A stretch of DNA of 64,000 bases. It comes from CALMEH01 sp964548225 (GTDB lineage Bacteria > Acidobacteriota > Blastocatellia > Pyrinomonadales > Pyrinomonadaceae). The stretch spans positions 1 to 64,000 of the forward strand of contig CAZJQP010000016.1 in NCBI GenBank assembly GCA_964548225.1, in the 5' to 3' direction. Below the pieces are notes generated by a model that saw only the letters and a program-made list of their open reading frames with translations, did no database searches and was not told the origin of the DNA. Shown piece after piece: positions 1 to 8,347 of the stretch. Made by a program: the position numbers and the translations under genes. The stretch's first letter is position 1, and the number at the start of each line of letters is the position of its first letter.

Positions 1-810
1 TTCCTTCATCAGCGCATCGAGAGCCAAATCGCGCATTCCGGGCGTAGCGTTTTTATCTTCGACGATTGCTTTTAATTCGTCGCGGTATGTGTCGGCATCG
101 AGCGATTCTGCTTCGAGAGCGTGCGTATAAAAAGCCCAACGCGCCAAAACTCCCGCCGCCTTATTGTTTTTATCGTTGTAAAGCCGTTCGACGATTGGAC
201 GCGCCTTGTCCCAATCAACCCGCGCAAGTGCCAGTAATTCTTCTTGATTGGAAACATATTCGTCCGTGTCCGTCGCTTTATCGGCAACTTCAAAAAGCTC
301 GTCGCTGAAATATTTGCTGTTAAATTTCAGCCAATTTTTGACCGTATTGCGCCAGCCTTCGCCCGATTCTTCATCGTCTTCGCTCTTTCTTGCATCGTAA
401 AGTTTTTTGACAAACTCAATCGTCTTTTCCGTGCGCGGCAAAATATTCAGAAAACTGGTTAATATGTCGGGTTCTTCTTCGATGGCGGCAAGAATTTGTT
501 CGAGCGATTTTTCCGAAGGTTTAATGTTGTAACCGAGTTCGCGGTAATTTGCGTTCTGTGACTGCCAATATTCAAGCAAATCTTCGATTGGCGCATCGTC
601 CGCCGGCGGATTTTTTTTGCTGTAAAATTCCTTATCCCGATTTACGCCGTAACGCACCCGAAACAAAGGATTCGGCGGCGGCGGCGCAGGCAAATCGAGC
701 AACTTCTGCAAAACATTATCCTGCGCCTCAGCCGGTGGCAAAAGAAACGTCAAACCGACAAAAAAAAGCAACCCCAAACAAAGAATCACGGCAGACAAAA
801 AGCGTTTCAT
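1..810 (-). CDS. secreted helical protein, C-terminus outside window
   Basis: The reading frame is open from an ATG whose complement ends at 810 down to the window edge, giving at least 270 residues, so the gene is partial. Residues 1-26 form a signal peptide (basic start, long hydrophobic core, PPAEAQ before the probable cleavage site). A proline-rich linker (DLPAPPPPN) follows, then a charged, helix-rich body. The far end (GMRDLALDALMKE) resembles a HEAT-type helical repeat, which is an inference. I recognise no catalytic motif. It is probably a periplasmic or cell-surface protein of unknown function. Confidence 0.75.
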   Translation of the reverse strand, partial: MKRFLSAVILCLGLLFFVGLTFLLPPAEAQDNVLQKLLDLPAPPPPNPLFRVRYGVNRDKEFYSKKNPPADDAPIEDLLEYWQSQNANYRELGYNIKPSEKSLEQILAAIEEEPDILTSFLNILPRTEKTIEFVKKLYDARKSEDDEESGEGWRNTVKNWLKFNSKYFSDELFEVADKATDTDEYVSNQEELLALARVDWDKARPIVERLYNDKNNKAAGVLARWAFYTHALEAESLDADTYRDELKAIVEDKNATPGMRDLALDALMKE

Positions 811-873
811 AAAAAATCACCTCGAATGTATCTGCATTGATAACCTATTTTTGCCGAAAAAGCAATTTTTTTT

Positions 874-964
874 AGTGCAAAGTGCAAAGTGCAAAGTGCA
901 AAGTAAATTTTCAGATAGTAAAACGGCTTAATACACACTTTGCACTTTGCACTTTGCACTTTAC
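874..964. repeat. heptamer-repeat hairpin (GTGCAAA)n
   Basis: About four copies of the 7-bp unit GTGCAAA (875-904) face three to four copies of its complement (935-963), with a spacer of about 30 bp. The tract can form a long stem-loop between the start of the minus-strand gene and the small plus-strand gene. A shorter version of the same unit recurs at 25307-25348. Confidence 0.85.
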
Positions 965-975
965 ACTATTAAATT

Positions 976-1164
976 ATGTCTTCGAGTTTATTTTGGATTA
1001 TCGTCATCGTTCTCGCCCTAACCGCACTCGGCACACTCGCACTCGGTTCGGTAACAATCTTCTACTATTGGGGACCACGCGGCACACCACCGCCGACCGC
1101 CGAACAAAAACGCCTCCTCCGTGAACAAGAAGAACGCGCCGCTAAGATGAAGAAGGAAAAATAA
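976..1164 (+). CDS. small single-pass membrane protein
   Basis: This 62-residue protein starts with a hydrophobic segment at about residues 4-30 (LFWIIVIVLALTALGTLAL), followed by a Pro-rich turn and a highly charged C-terminus rich in Arg, Glu and Lys (EQKRLLREQEERAAKMKKEK). This matches a membrane anchor with a short cytoplasmic helix. There is no clear ribosome binding site, and the start lies directly after the heptamer hairpin. The function is unknown. The good topology and charge pattern favour a real gene. Confidence 0.5.
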   Translation: MSSSLFWIIVIVLALTALGTLALGSVTIFYYWGPRGTPPPTAEQKRLLREQEERAAKMKKEK

Positions 1165-1181
1165 AATGAACTAGGCGAAGC

Positions 1182-1323
1182 GACTGGAGCGCAAGCGTCC
1201 CGCTTGCAATGAGCGCGGAGCGCGAAAAATTGTTTGCGAAGAAATCAAGTTGAATGTTTGCAAAGGCTTTTGCGCCGCTTAAAAACAGCGACGCATTGCA
1301 AGCGGGACGCTTGCGCTCCAGTC
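1182..1323. repeat. 142-bp inverted-repeat element, family A copy 1
   Basis: The element has perfect 30-bp terminal inverted repeats (1182-1211 and 1294-1323; outer bases GACTGGAGCGCAAGCG) around an interior that includes a GAAATCAAGTTGAA stretch. The same interior and ends recur in inverted orientation at 21107-21246 and in diverged form at 35542-35682. It codes for nothing and looks like a MITE- or REP-type non-autonomous repeat. Confidence 0.85.
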
Positions 1324-1339
1324 ATTGCCGAAAAATAAA

Positions 1340-2830
1340 TCAGTCTTTCGCCGGTAAATTGCAAGGAAAAGCAATCGTTACTTTAACTTCCGTCAGACTT
1401 TCGTTGGCTGAAATTTCGACTTCCTCAGATTTAACGGTCATTGAATCATTGCCGCTTGCCTTAATTACTTTCATCAGATTCGGACATTTTTTAGCGTCAT
1501 CAAGTCTGGAATTCGTGTAAAACTCTCCCGATAATTTTCCGCTTGCGCCTTTCGGAATTTTCATCATAAAACGTCCTTCCGCATCGGTTCTGGCACTAAC
1601 TTCGTCATAAACCGCCGTTTCCAAAGGGGTAAATTTAACCCTTTCGTCAATCACAGGCGCACCGTCGGAATAGACAAACCTACCTTTGATTTCGATAAGC
1701 TCGACGGTTTTCGGAATCTGAATATTGATGCCGCTCAGAATCTTTCCGTTTTCGAGCGTTAAGACCGCCGCATTCTTAAATTCCGCCACGCCCGGAAAAA
1801 ATAAAGTTCCGAAAGGCTGGTCGTCGTCAATCTTTCCGTCGGCATTGACGACCAAAATATAACTTCCCACGGGAAGTTCATCTATTTCATACTCGCCTTT
1901 TTCGTTAGTGCGTCCCCACTGCCCACGATAATCGCCTTCCTTTAATTCGGTCGAAACCGCTTTCACAGAAACACCTTCCATCGGCTTTCCGCTTGGCGAA
2001 ATTACTTTTCCGCGAATGGCATTAGCGAAAGTAAAAAGCAAATCCAATGACGCATGCCGCTTTTCTTCGAGGCGAATGAGTATTTGATTTTTTGACTTAT
2101 CATAATCCCTAATACTTGCGATTCTGCTAAACGAATATGTGTCCAACTTCCAACCTTTCGGCATTTGCGGCTCAATAGCATAGAAGTCTGCGGGTAAATC
2201 ATAGATTTCAAAAAAGCCGTTCTCGTCCGTCTTGGCTTCGTAAGTTTTTTTCTCGCCGATAATTTTTATTTTGAGATTTCCGAAAAGATTTTCTTTGGTA
2301 TGCCAACTGTCAAATGTGCCGGAAATTCGAGTCTTACCGCGCACTTTTTCGATATTGTTCAGATAAGCCAAATCATCAAACGCATAATCAAATCCCTTTG
2401 ACCTGCCACAAGTTACGGCATAATACATCAGCGGCGCATTTTCATCTTTATCTTCGTCAAACCAACGACCTTTTGACGGTTTGCCGAGATAAAAAAGAAA
2501 TTTCAAGCCGATATATTTTTCATCAAAAGTCCAAATACAATCCGAACCGCCGCCTTGCCCGAAAGTCAGTTCATCGCCGACTTTGACATTGCCTTTATAG
2601 ACTTTTTCGACAACCATTTTAGTTGATTTGATATATTCAATATCGTATTTGTCTTTCTTCTCCCTAATTTTTTCAACCGAAACGACTCGCGCCGCGATAA
2701 CCAATTCGGAACGCTCAAACGAATCAAGCACCGTCGGTTTTGCGGCACACGAACAGGCATAAACGCTCTGCTGATTGACAAAAAACACGGCGGCAAAAAA
2801 TAAAACGACGAAAAGTTTCTTCTGCAACAT
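1340..2830 (-). CDS. secreted NTR/TIMP-like protein with carboxypeptidase-regulatory-like domains
   Basis: The start is the ATG at 2830, which has a GGAGG Shine-Dalgarno just upstream; a TTG 12 nt further out is less likely. The 496-residue product has a signal peptide (about residues 1-26). The mature end begins with CSC and then VLDSFERSELVIAARV, the usual opening of netrin/TIMP-like domains in bacteria. From about residue 170 onward come three or four beta-sandwich repeats of the carboxypeptidase regulatory type (for example G-K-V-ISPSGKPMEGVSV and TNEKGEYEIDELPVGSY). No protease motif is seen. It is probably an extracytoplasmic binding or structural protein. Confidence 0.75.
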   Translation of the reverse strand: MLQKKLFVVLFFAAVFFVNQQSVYACSCAAKPTVLDSFERSELVIAARVVSVEKIREKKDKYDIEYIKSTKMVVEKVYKGNVKVGDELTFGQGGGSDCIWTFDEKYIGLKFLFYLGKPSKGRWFDEDKDENAPLMYYAVTCGRSKGFDYAFDDLAYLNNIEKVRGKTRISGTFDSWHTKENLFGNLKIKIIGEKKTYEAKTDENGFFEIYDLPADFYAIEPQMPKGWKLDTYSFSRIASIRDYDKSKNQILIRLEEKRHASLDLLFTFANAIRGKVISPSGKPMEGVSVKAVSTELKEGDYRGQWGRTNEKGEYEIDELPVGSYILVVNADGKIDDDQPFGTLFFPGVAEFKNAAVLTLENGKILSGINIQIPKTVELIEIKGRFVYSDGAPVIDERVKFTPLETAVYDEVSARTDAEGRFMMKIPKGASGKLSGEFYTNSRLDDAKKCPNLMKVIKASGNDSMTVKSEEVEISANESLTEVKVTIAFPCNLPAKD

Positions 2831-2924
2831 ATCAACCTCCAAACGAATTTCCCTTTATTCTAACAGAAAATCAGCCGTCTGATTATAAAATTTTCAGAAA
2901 TGAAACCACAAAAACGCACAAAAT

Positions 2925-3084
2925 AAGTAAGCGGACACAGATAATTAAAGGATAAAACTGCTGAAATAATTGATAAGTTCAAATGAAAATTGATGTGAAC
3001 ACGGCAATTTTCAAATCTCAATTATCAATTATCAATTATTTCAGCAGTTTAAATTGAAAATGCTTCTGTCCACTTGCTTACTTT
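2925..3084. repeat. composite palindromic element in a 538-bp gene-free stretch
   Basis: An outer imperfect inverted repeat (AAGTAAGCGGACACAG at 2925-2940 against its near-complement at 3066-3084) encloses a second one (ACTGCTGAAATAATTGATAA at 2957-2976 against 3020-3049). The right inner arm contains three CAATTAT heptamers. The whole can fold into one long hairpin of about 160 bp. The rest of 2831-3368 is AT-rich regulatory DNA without a gene. Confidence 0.7.
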
Positions 3085-3164
3085 TGTAGTTCATAGCTTT
3101 TTTTAAGCACTGTTCGGACAAAATCGTGTCATTGGACTTCAAGAACTTGGTAATGTTATTCCAA

Positions 3165-3351
3165 AACTTGTAACAGTTTTATCTATTCTTAGAATAAAAT
3201 ATTGTATACTTAGAATATCTAAGCGCAAATTTAGAATAAATATACCAAAACTTGTATATTCTATTTCATAATTTATATTAGATTAATGTAAATTTATAAC
3301 AGATAAAACATATCTTGTAACTTTATTACCGGAACTTGTAACAGTTTTATC
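3165..3351 (+). promoter_or_regulatory. ACTTGTAA direct repeats upstream of Cro-like regulator
   Basis: An exact 19-bp sequence (AACTTGTAACAGTTTTATC) occurs at 3165-3183 and again at 3333-3351, just before the ribosome binding site of the regulator gene. Shorter copies of the ACTTGTA core lie at 3249-3256 and near 3313-3322, and ACTTGG variants at 3145-3150 and 3355-3360. Repeated sites around the promoter of a DNA-binding protein suggest an autoregulatory operator. This is inference. Confidence 0.5.
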
Positions 3352-3368
3352 AAAACTTGGAGGTGTTT

Positions 3369-3731
3369 ATGTTAATTTACAATATGCGGCGCGTTTTCGC
3401 TTTGCGCGGGATTGATAAGCCGCACGCTTTTTTGGTCAAAAACGGTTTCGCCGCTTCGAGCGCGAGCAATATGTTGAAGTATTATCCGATTATTTTTAAG
3501 GTCAGGACGCTGGAAAAGCTGTGCATCTTGCTCAACTGCACACCCAACGACTTGTTTGAATGGCGCGACGACGGGAAATCGAATATCTCGGACGAACACG
3601 CGCTAAAGTCTTTGAAGAAAGAAGCCATCGGCAGTTTTACAGAGATTGTTAAAAACTTGCCGCTCGATAGAATGGGCGAGGTCAAGAATTTTCTCGAAGG
3701 TTTAAGACAAGAAAAAAGCAGTCCCGAATAA
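3369..3731 (+). CDS. Cro/C1-type HTH transcriptional regulator
   Basis: The start is the ATG at 3369 with GGAGG at 3359-3363; the upstream in-frame TTG overlaps that site and is rejected. The 120-residue product opens with a helix-turn-helix like those of YozG/HTH_26 proteins. The segment TLEKLCILLNCTPNDLFEW is the characteristic end of that domain (helices 4-5). The C-terminal half is charged and helical. It probably represses its own promoter through the repeated ACTTGTAA sites upstream. The gene is convergent with the radical SAM gene. Confidence 0.8.
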   Translation: MLIYNMRRVFALRGIDKPHAFLVKNGFAASSASNMLKYYPIIFKVRTLEKLCILLNCTPNDLFEWRDDGKSNISDEHALKSLKKEAIGSFTEIVKNLPLDRMGEVKNFLEGLRQEKSSPE

Positions 3732-3770
3732 TTTTCGAGACTGCTTTTCATTTTTATAAACGCTTCCGGC

Positions 3771-5795
3771 TTACGCCTTCGCCGATTCTTTCTTTTCGCG
3801 TTTGATGCCGCCGATTTGGACGAGTTTTTCGCCTTTGATTTGGTTTTTCTCCATCACCATTTGTTGATAGAGCTTCCGCATCATCTGCATTTCTTCCGCC
3901 GCCGTTTTCGGTCCTTCCATTTCCGGCTTGTTCGGGCGGGTTAAGTCAACTTCGTTCAGCACGAGGTTGTGCGATTTGTCGCCTAATTCGACTTCTTTGC
4001 CGCGTGCGAAAACTTCGTGGCGACCGTGGTCTTTATACCATTGGGCAACCGTCGCATTTTGGTGCATGTGTTCGATGATATTGCGCCAACCGATGCCTGT
4101 GTTATAAGCACAGAACGAAATTTCGCCTTCCTGTGTGCCGTAGGGAATGATGCACATTTCCGTGCGTCGGAAATCGTAGTTGAACAAGTCTTGGAACCAC
4201 ATTCCCGCGATAAACAGGAAGTTCCAAGGGTCTTGACGACGCTTTTCGATGTCTTCAATCGTGCGGTCAGGTCCGACTTTGCCGTAATCTTTGCCGCTCA
4301 AGCCGAATGATTTATCGAATTTCTTCAAAATTCCGCCCAACGTCAAACTGTTCGGTGCGCCGTATGGATTGTAATTCTTCAACAACGCCAAGCCCATCAT
4401 AAAGTTTGAAAACCATTTGCCGCGATTGGTGTCGGTGATGTGTTTCATATCCGTTACCAATCCTTGAATGTTCAAAAATTGCGGCACAGGTGCCATTTCC
4501 TTCGTTTCTTTATTAACCATCACCGCCGTTCCGACACCGCAGTTCGGGTGGCATCCGCACGAAACTTGTCCCCATTCATAATCGGGACCGTGAACCACGT
4601 CGGCAAAGTCTGCGAACGCGCCCATCAACGAAAGCGGAAACCAATCGCGTGTCGGTTCGGTGATGCCGACCTGCTTTTGAACGTCTTGCGCGAGATGCGA
4701 AAGCGTATATCTTTGCTGTAATCTGCGTTGTTCCGTGATATGTTCGTCGCGTCCGGTGAACGAAACGGGTTGGAATGCGATGAACGAAATCTTCTTCGGA
4801 TTTTCCAAAGCAAATCGAATAATCGTTCCAACTTGGTCGTTATTTACACCATTAACAAGTGTCGTAACTAAAATAATATCAACGCCGGCTTCGTGCAGAT
4901 TGTTGATGGCGCGAAGTTTGACATCAAACAAGTTTCCAATTTGTCTGTGCGAGTTCGCATCGTTGCCGATGCCGTCGAATTGCAGATAAACAAATCTTAA
5001 ACCTGCTTCGGCGGCTTCGCGGCAGAATTCTTTCGACTTCGCAAATTCAATGCCGTTTGTCGCGGCTTGCACCGAGTTGTAACCAACTTTTCGCGCATAA
5101 CGAATAGCTTCCAAAAAGTGCGGCGAAAGCGTCGGCTCACCGCCCGAATATTGAACTGACATCTGACGACGCGGTTTGATTTGTATCGCGTTGTCGAGAA
5201 TCTCTTTCACGTCTTCCATCGAAAGCTCGTGAACAAACCCGACTTGATTCGCGTCCATAAAACACGGGTCGCACATCATATTGCAACGGTTTGTCAAATC
5301 AACCGTCAAAACCGCGCCGCGTCCGTATTTAATAGACGAAGTGCCGTGATTGTGCAATTTTTCGTCGTTGTGCGATTGCATATCGCGTCCCGGAAACAAA
5401 TCTTCGATGTGCTTCAAAAACTTCGAGTCAATCGCCATCAAATCTTCAAAATGTCCGTGTTCGGGGCAGTCCTTAACCATCCAAATTTGCCCGTCGCGCT
5501 CAATGATCTGCGCTTTAATTTCACCGACATTTTCATTAACCAATGTCGAAACATCGCGGTCGCCGCTCAAGATTTGCTCGCGTGCCTCTATGACACAGTT
5601 CGGGCAAAGCGAGTCCGTCATCCGCGGAAATCCGAGCGTCGGCTTTGATTTCTGCCAAGACTTAAGCAATGGCTTATCTGCCCATTTCGGCGTAAAAGAA
5701 GGATTCGGTTTAAATTGATTTACAGACTTAATTGCTTTGAACACGCCACTTGCGACGTAAGTCAAGCCTTTTTCAAAATGTTTTACAGGTCTCAT
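3771..5795 (-). CDS. radical SAM protein of the Tes/Mss type
   Basis: The protein has 674 residues. An N-terminal cysteine-rich section (C64-x2-C67; C110-PEHG) precedes the radical SAM core with the [4Fe-4S] motif C171-x3-C175-x2-C178 (RCNMMCDPC) and a GGEPTLSP motif about 40 residues later. Further Cys residues (CGCHPNCG) follow at about residue 410. The architecture, especially TDSLCPNC plus CPEHG, resembles archaeal tetraether synthase Tes and the bacterial membrane-spanning-lipid synthases reported from Acidobacteria and Thermotogae. That would fit joining of two fatty chains into diabolic-type lipids, but the substrate is inferred. Another C-C bond-forming radical SAM role is possible. 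Confidence 0.75.
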   Translation of the reverse strand: MRPVKHFEKGLTYVASGVFKAIKSVNQFKPNPSFTPKWADKPLLKSWQKSKPTLGFPRMTDSLCPNCVIEAREQILSGDRDVSTLVNENVGEIKAQIIERDGQIWMVKDCPEHGHFEDLMAIDSKFLKHIEDLFPGRDMQSHNDEKLHNHGTSSIKYGRGAVLTVDLTNRCNMMCDPCFMDANQVGFVHELSMEDVKEILDNAIQIKPRRQMSVQYSGGEPTLSPHFLEAIRYARKVGYNSVQAATNGIEFAKSKEFCREAAEAGLRFVYLQFDGIGNDANSHRQIGNLFDVKLRAINNLHEAGVDIILVTTLVNGVNNDQVGTIIRFALENPKKISFIAFQPVSFTGRDEHITEQRRLQQRYTLSHLAQDVQKQVGITEPTRDWFPLSLMGAFADFADVVHGPDYEWGQVSCGCHPNCGVGTAVMVNKETKEMAPVPQFLNIQGLVTDMKHITDTNRGKWFSNFMMGLALLKNYNPYGAPNSLTLGGILKKFDKSFGLSGKDYGKVGPDRTIEDIEKRRQDPWNFLFIAGMWFQDLFNYDFRRTEMCIIPYGTQEGEISFCAYNTGIGWRNIIEHMHQNATVAQWYKDHGRHEVFARGKEVELGDKSHNLVLNEVDLTRPNKPEMEGPKTAAEEMQMMRKLYQQMVMEKNQIKGEKLVQIGGIKREKKESAKA

Positions 5796-6437
5796 AATTT
5801 CTTTATTATCTTATTTTTGTATTATTACGGTTTGCGCGGCTGAAGCTGCTTTACATATTTATATGGCAATCGCTGTGCCGTTCATAGCAAAGTCAGGCAA
5901 AACATTGAAATATCAAGGTTTAAGGTGAAATTGGATTATTGTAAGGTCGTCTTGTGGTGTGGCAATTGGTAACATTATTCGCATAATTAGGTATGGTGTG
6001 TTTTTTTGATACGGTCGGCGTTGCTTCATTCCACGAAAGGAAAATATTAGAATTATAAATGGGTTAAACTATTGCTTAAACATTTTTCACATTGTGGAAA
6101 ACTAAAAAGATAATAAAATTAGGATAACTACAGCGTGAAAACAAATTAACAAGGTTTTTTCGGATTTTCGTTCACCAATAGTTCACTTTTAAGCAGTTAG
6201 TTTAATCATTACTTCAACTGAGGCTTGTAAATGTTCTAAACAAACAATTTAGATATAAGAAAATAGTTCTTTACAGGTGCATTTTTTTTGTGATAAATTC
6301 GATTTCACCTTAAAGATAATTTTCTCTAAGCGGTTCATTTGAGAATAAAATTTAAGAAAATAGTAATATCCCTAAATTTAGCAGTAAAAGTAGATTTGAC
6401 GCAATCGGAAAAGGTTTTTTAATGTAACTTTTCTTTT
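5796..6437. other. 642-bp AT-rich intergenic region
   Basis: This is the divergent promoter space between the radical SAM and phosphohexomutase genes. No gene or strong terminator is visible. A 13-bp perfect inverted repeat (TTTAAGGTGAAAT at 5919-5931; complement at 6302-6314) brackets about 370 bp. A weak sigma-70-like pair (TTGACG at 6396, TAATGT at 6420) sits just before the ATG at 6438, which has no Shine-Dalgarno. Confidence 0.5.
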
Positions 6438-7829
6438 ATGAAGATACGCTTTGGAACATCAGGTTGGCGAGCAATTATCGGTGAGGACTTCACGTTTGCG
6501 AACGTCAGAAATGTTACGGAAGCAATTTGCAGTTATTTGACAAAAAGTTTTGACGAAGATAAAAAGACGCTAATTGTTGGACACGATTCGCGTTTTATGG
6601 GCGAAAAATTTTCGCAAGTTGCGGCGGAAATTGCAAAAAACAAAGGCTTTCGCGTTTTGCTTTGCAATCATCCGACACCGACACCGACGATCTCACACGC
6701 GATTCGCCACCAAAAAGCGGTTGGCGGATTAAATTTTACGGCTTCGCACAATCCGCCGGAATATCAAGGAATAAAATTTTCGACCTCAGACGGCGCACCG
6801 GCTTTGCCGGAAATTACAAAACAGATTGAAGATTTAATTGAAAAAGAAACTAAAACGGCAGATGCCGATGGCGGTTTGATTGAAGAATTTGACGCGCGTG
6901 CAGAATATCTGGACGATTTGAAAACTAAAATAAATTTTGACGCAATTGCGGCAGCAAAAGGCAAATTTGCCTACGATGCGCTTTGGGGAACAGGTCGTGG
7001 ATATTTAGATAAAATCTTGCGCGACTATGGTTTAGAAGTCGAAACATTTCACGATTGGCGCGATGTTACGTTTGGCGGAATGTCGCCCGAACCGGGAGAA
7101 AAACAGATCGCCGATTTGGTTGAAGCGGTTAAAACAAAAGGTTTGACATTGGGACTTGCGACAGACGGCGACGGCGACAGATTCGGAGTTATTGACAGCG
7201 ACGGAACATTTATTCAGCCGAATCACCTAATCGCAATTTTGACAGATTATTTGGCTGAATCACGCGGTTGGAATTTAGGAGTTGCACGAAGCGTGGCGAC
7301 ATCGCATCTGGTTGACAGAGTTGCTAAAGACAGAGGTTTGAAATTGTATGAAACGCCGGTCGGATTTAAGTTTATCGGCGAATTGATAAATAAGGACGAG
7401 ATTATTCTCGGCGGCGAAGAATCCGCCGGTCTTTCAATCAGGGGACATTTTCCCGAAAAAGATGGAATTTTAGCCTGTCTTTTAGCAGTCGAAGCGGTAA
7501 CTGTGAGAGAAAAGAGTTTAACTGAGCAGTTAAACGAGATTTACAGCCGCGTCGGGAAACTCGAATCGGGCAGAATCGGCGTTAAACTTAACTCCGAAAT
7601 TGCCGCAAAATTGAAAGAAAAACTTTCACAAGAACCGTCGGAAATTGGCGGACGAAAGATTGAAAACATAAATCGTATGGACGGCGTGAAATTTATTTTC
7701 GCGGATAACAGTTGGATGTTAATGCGTCCGTCGGGAACAGAACCTTTGGTTAGAATTTACGCTGAAAGCGAAAACTTACAGGATTTGGAGGTGTTACTTG
7801 AACAAGGTCGCAAATATTTATTGGAGTAA
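6438..7829 (+). CDS. phosphoglucomutase/phosphomannomutase family protein
   Basis: This enzyme interconverts hexose 1- and 6-phosphates in the cytoplasm for nucleotide-sugar and glycan supply. All four family signatures are present in order: the phosphoserine loop TASHNPPEYQG (S103), the metal-binding loop DGDGDR near residue 242, the sugar-binding GGEESAG near 324, and the phosphate-binding RPSGTEP at 430-436. The length of 463 residues is normal. Motifs alone cannot separate glucose, mannose or glucosamine specificity. There is no clear ribosome binding site before the ATG. The 3' end overlaps the next gene by 32 nt, which suggests co-expression. Confidence 0.93.
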   Translation: MKIRFGTSGWRAIIGEDFTFANVRNVTEAICSYLTKSFDEDKKTLIVGHDSRFMGEKFSQVAAEIAKNKGFRVLLCNHPTPTPTISHAIRHQKAVGGLNFTASHNPPEYQGIKFSTSDGAPALPEITKQIEDLIEKETKTADADGGLIEEFDARAEYLDDLKTKINFDAIAAAKGKFAYDALWGTGRGYLDKILRDYGLEVETFHDWRDVTFGGMSPEPGEKQIADLVEAVKTKGLTLGLATDGDGDRFGVIDSDGTFIQPNHLIAILTDYLAESRGWNLGVARSVATSHLVDRVAKDRGLKLYETPVGFKFIGELINKDEIILGGEESAGLSIRGHFPEKDGILACLLAVEAVTVREKSLTEQLNEIYSRVGKLESGRIGVKLNSEIAAKLKEKLSQEPSEIGGRKIENINRMDGVKFIFADNSWMLMRPSGTEPLVRIYAESENLQDLEVLLEQGRKYLLE

Positions 7830-8124
7830 TCCGCAACCGATTTCGGTGAGAAATCGCGCAAAAAAAAACGCTAAAAGCGCAACCCCTCAATGGTTTATTT
7901 TTACCGTCGTCGCTTCTTTGACATTTATGCTGTGTTTGGCGATAAATCTTCGCGCATTTTCGGAGATGTCGGAAGAAACACAGCAATTTGAGCAACTAAA
8001 TTTTGATATAAATCGTCTGAACAATGAAAATATGTTGATTCAGCAAGATATAAACAGTTTGAAAACGGACAAAGACGCGATTGAACGCGAAGCCAAAAAA
8101 ATTGGCTTAACCGGTCCGAAATAA
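7798..8124 (+). CDS. FtsB/DivIC-like septum formation initiator
   Basis: The TTG start at 7798 is chosen because GGAGGT lies at 7787-7792; a GTG at 7846 is an alternative. The product has a basic cytoplasmic N-terminus, one membrane segment at about residues 32-52 (WFIFTVVASLTFMLCLAINL), then a coiled coil rich in Asn, Gln and Leu, ending in a RE-AKKIGL-like tail typical of FtsB/DivIC. Such proteins link division proteins in the periplasm. The gene overlaps the end of the mutase gene. Confidence 0.75.
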   Translation: MNKVANIYWSNPQPISVRNRAKKNAKSATPQWFIFTVVASLTFMLCLAINLRAFSEMSEETQQFEQLNFDINRLNNENMLIQQDINSLKTDKDAIEREAKKIGLTGPK

Positions 8125-8300
8125 AAAAGATTTTCGCGTTGTTTAATCAAATCTGCGGAGAGTTTGATTAAACAATACGGATAAACCTGCCCCGTTGATA
8201 TATCCGCCTTTTGCCTATCTGCTCCGCGTTGCCTTCAGTCGAGCCTTCCGCCAAATTTGAGGCTTCAAGTTACCCGAAACTTGAAGCCTTTCTTCCTTTT
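8125..8300 (+). ncRNA. possible structured non-coding RNA
   Basis: Between the FtsB-like gene and a lipoprotein gene lie about 175 bp with dense base-pairing potential and no open frame. A 12-bp stem is formed by TGTTTAATCAAA (8140-8151) and its complement (8163-8174). CGGATA/TATCCG and GCGGAG/CTCCGC pairings lie further along, and a terminator closes the region. GC content is higher than in other spacers here. This fits a small structured RNA (6S-like or an Acidobacteria-specific motif), but I cannot match it to a family. A long 3' UTR is the alternative. Confidence 0.25.
8260..8298 (+). terminator. rho-independent terminator
   Basis: A perfect 12-bp stem (AGGCTTCAAGTT at 8260-8271, complement at 8278-8289) with a 6-nt loop is followed by a T-rich tail. 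It would end transcription from the mutase/FtsB-like unit or from the RNA candidate before it. Confidence 0.8.
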
Positions 8301-8347
8301 CTTAATAATATTGGATTTAACCAACTAAGTTGTGATACTTTTTCTGA

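Noticed and set aside
882..1124. 80-codon frame through the GTGCAAA hairpin
   Set aside because: It is made mainly of repeat sequence and overlaps the better small membrane protein frame at 976.
5919..6314. 13-bp inverted repeat as ends of a mobile element
   Set aside because: The 370 bp between them code for nothing, show no target duplication, and a repeat of this size can occur by chance in AT-rich DNA.
7750..7995. Minus-strand frame opposite the mutase end and FtsB-like gene
   Set aside because: It is antisense to two well supported genes and has no family features.
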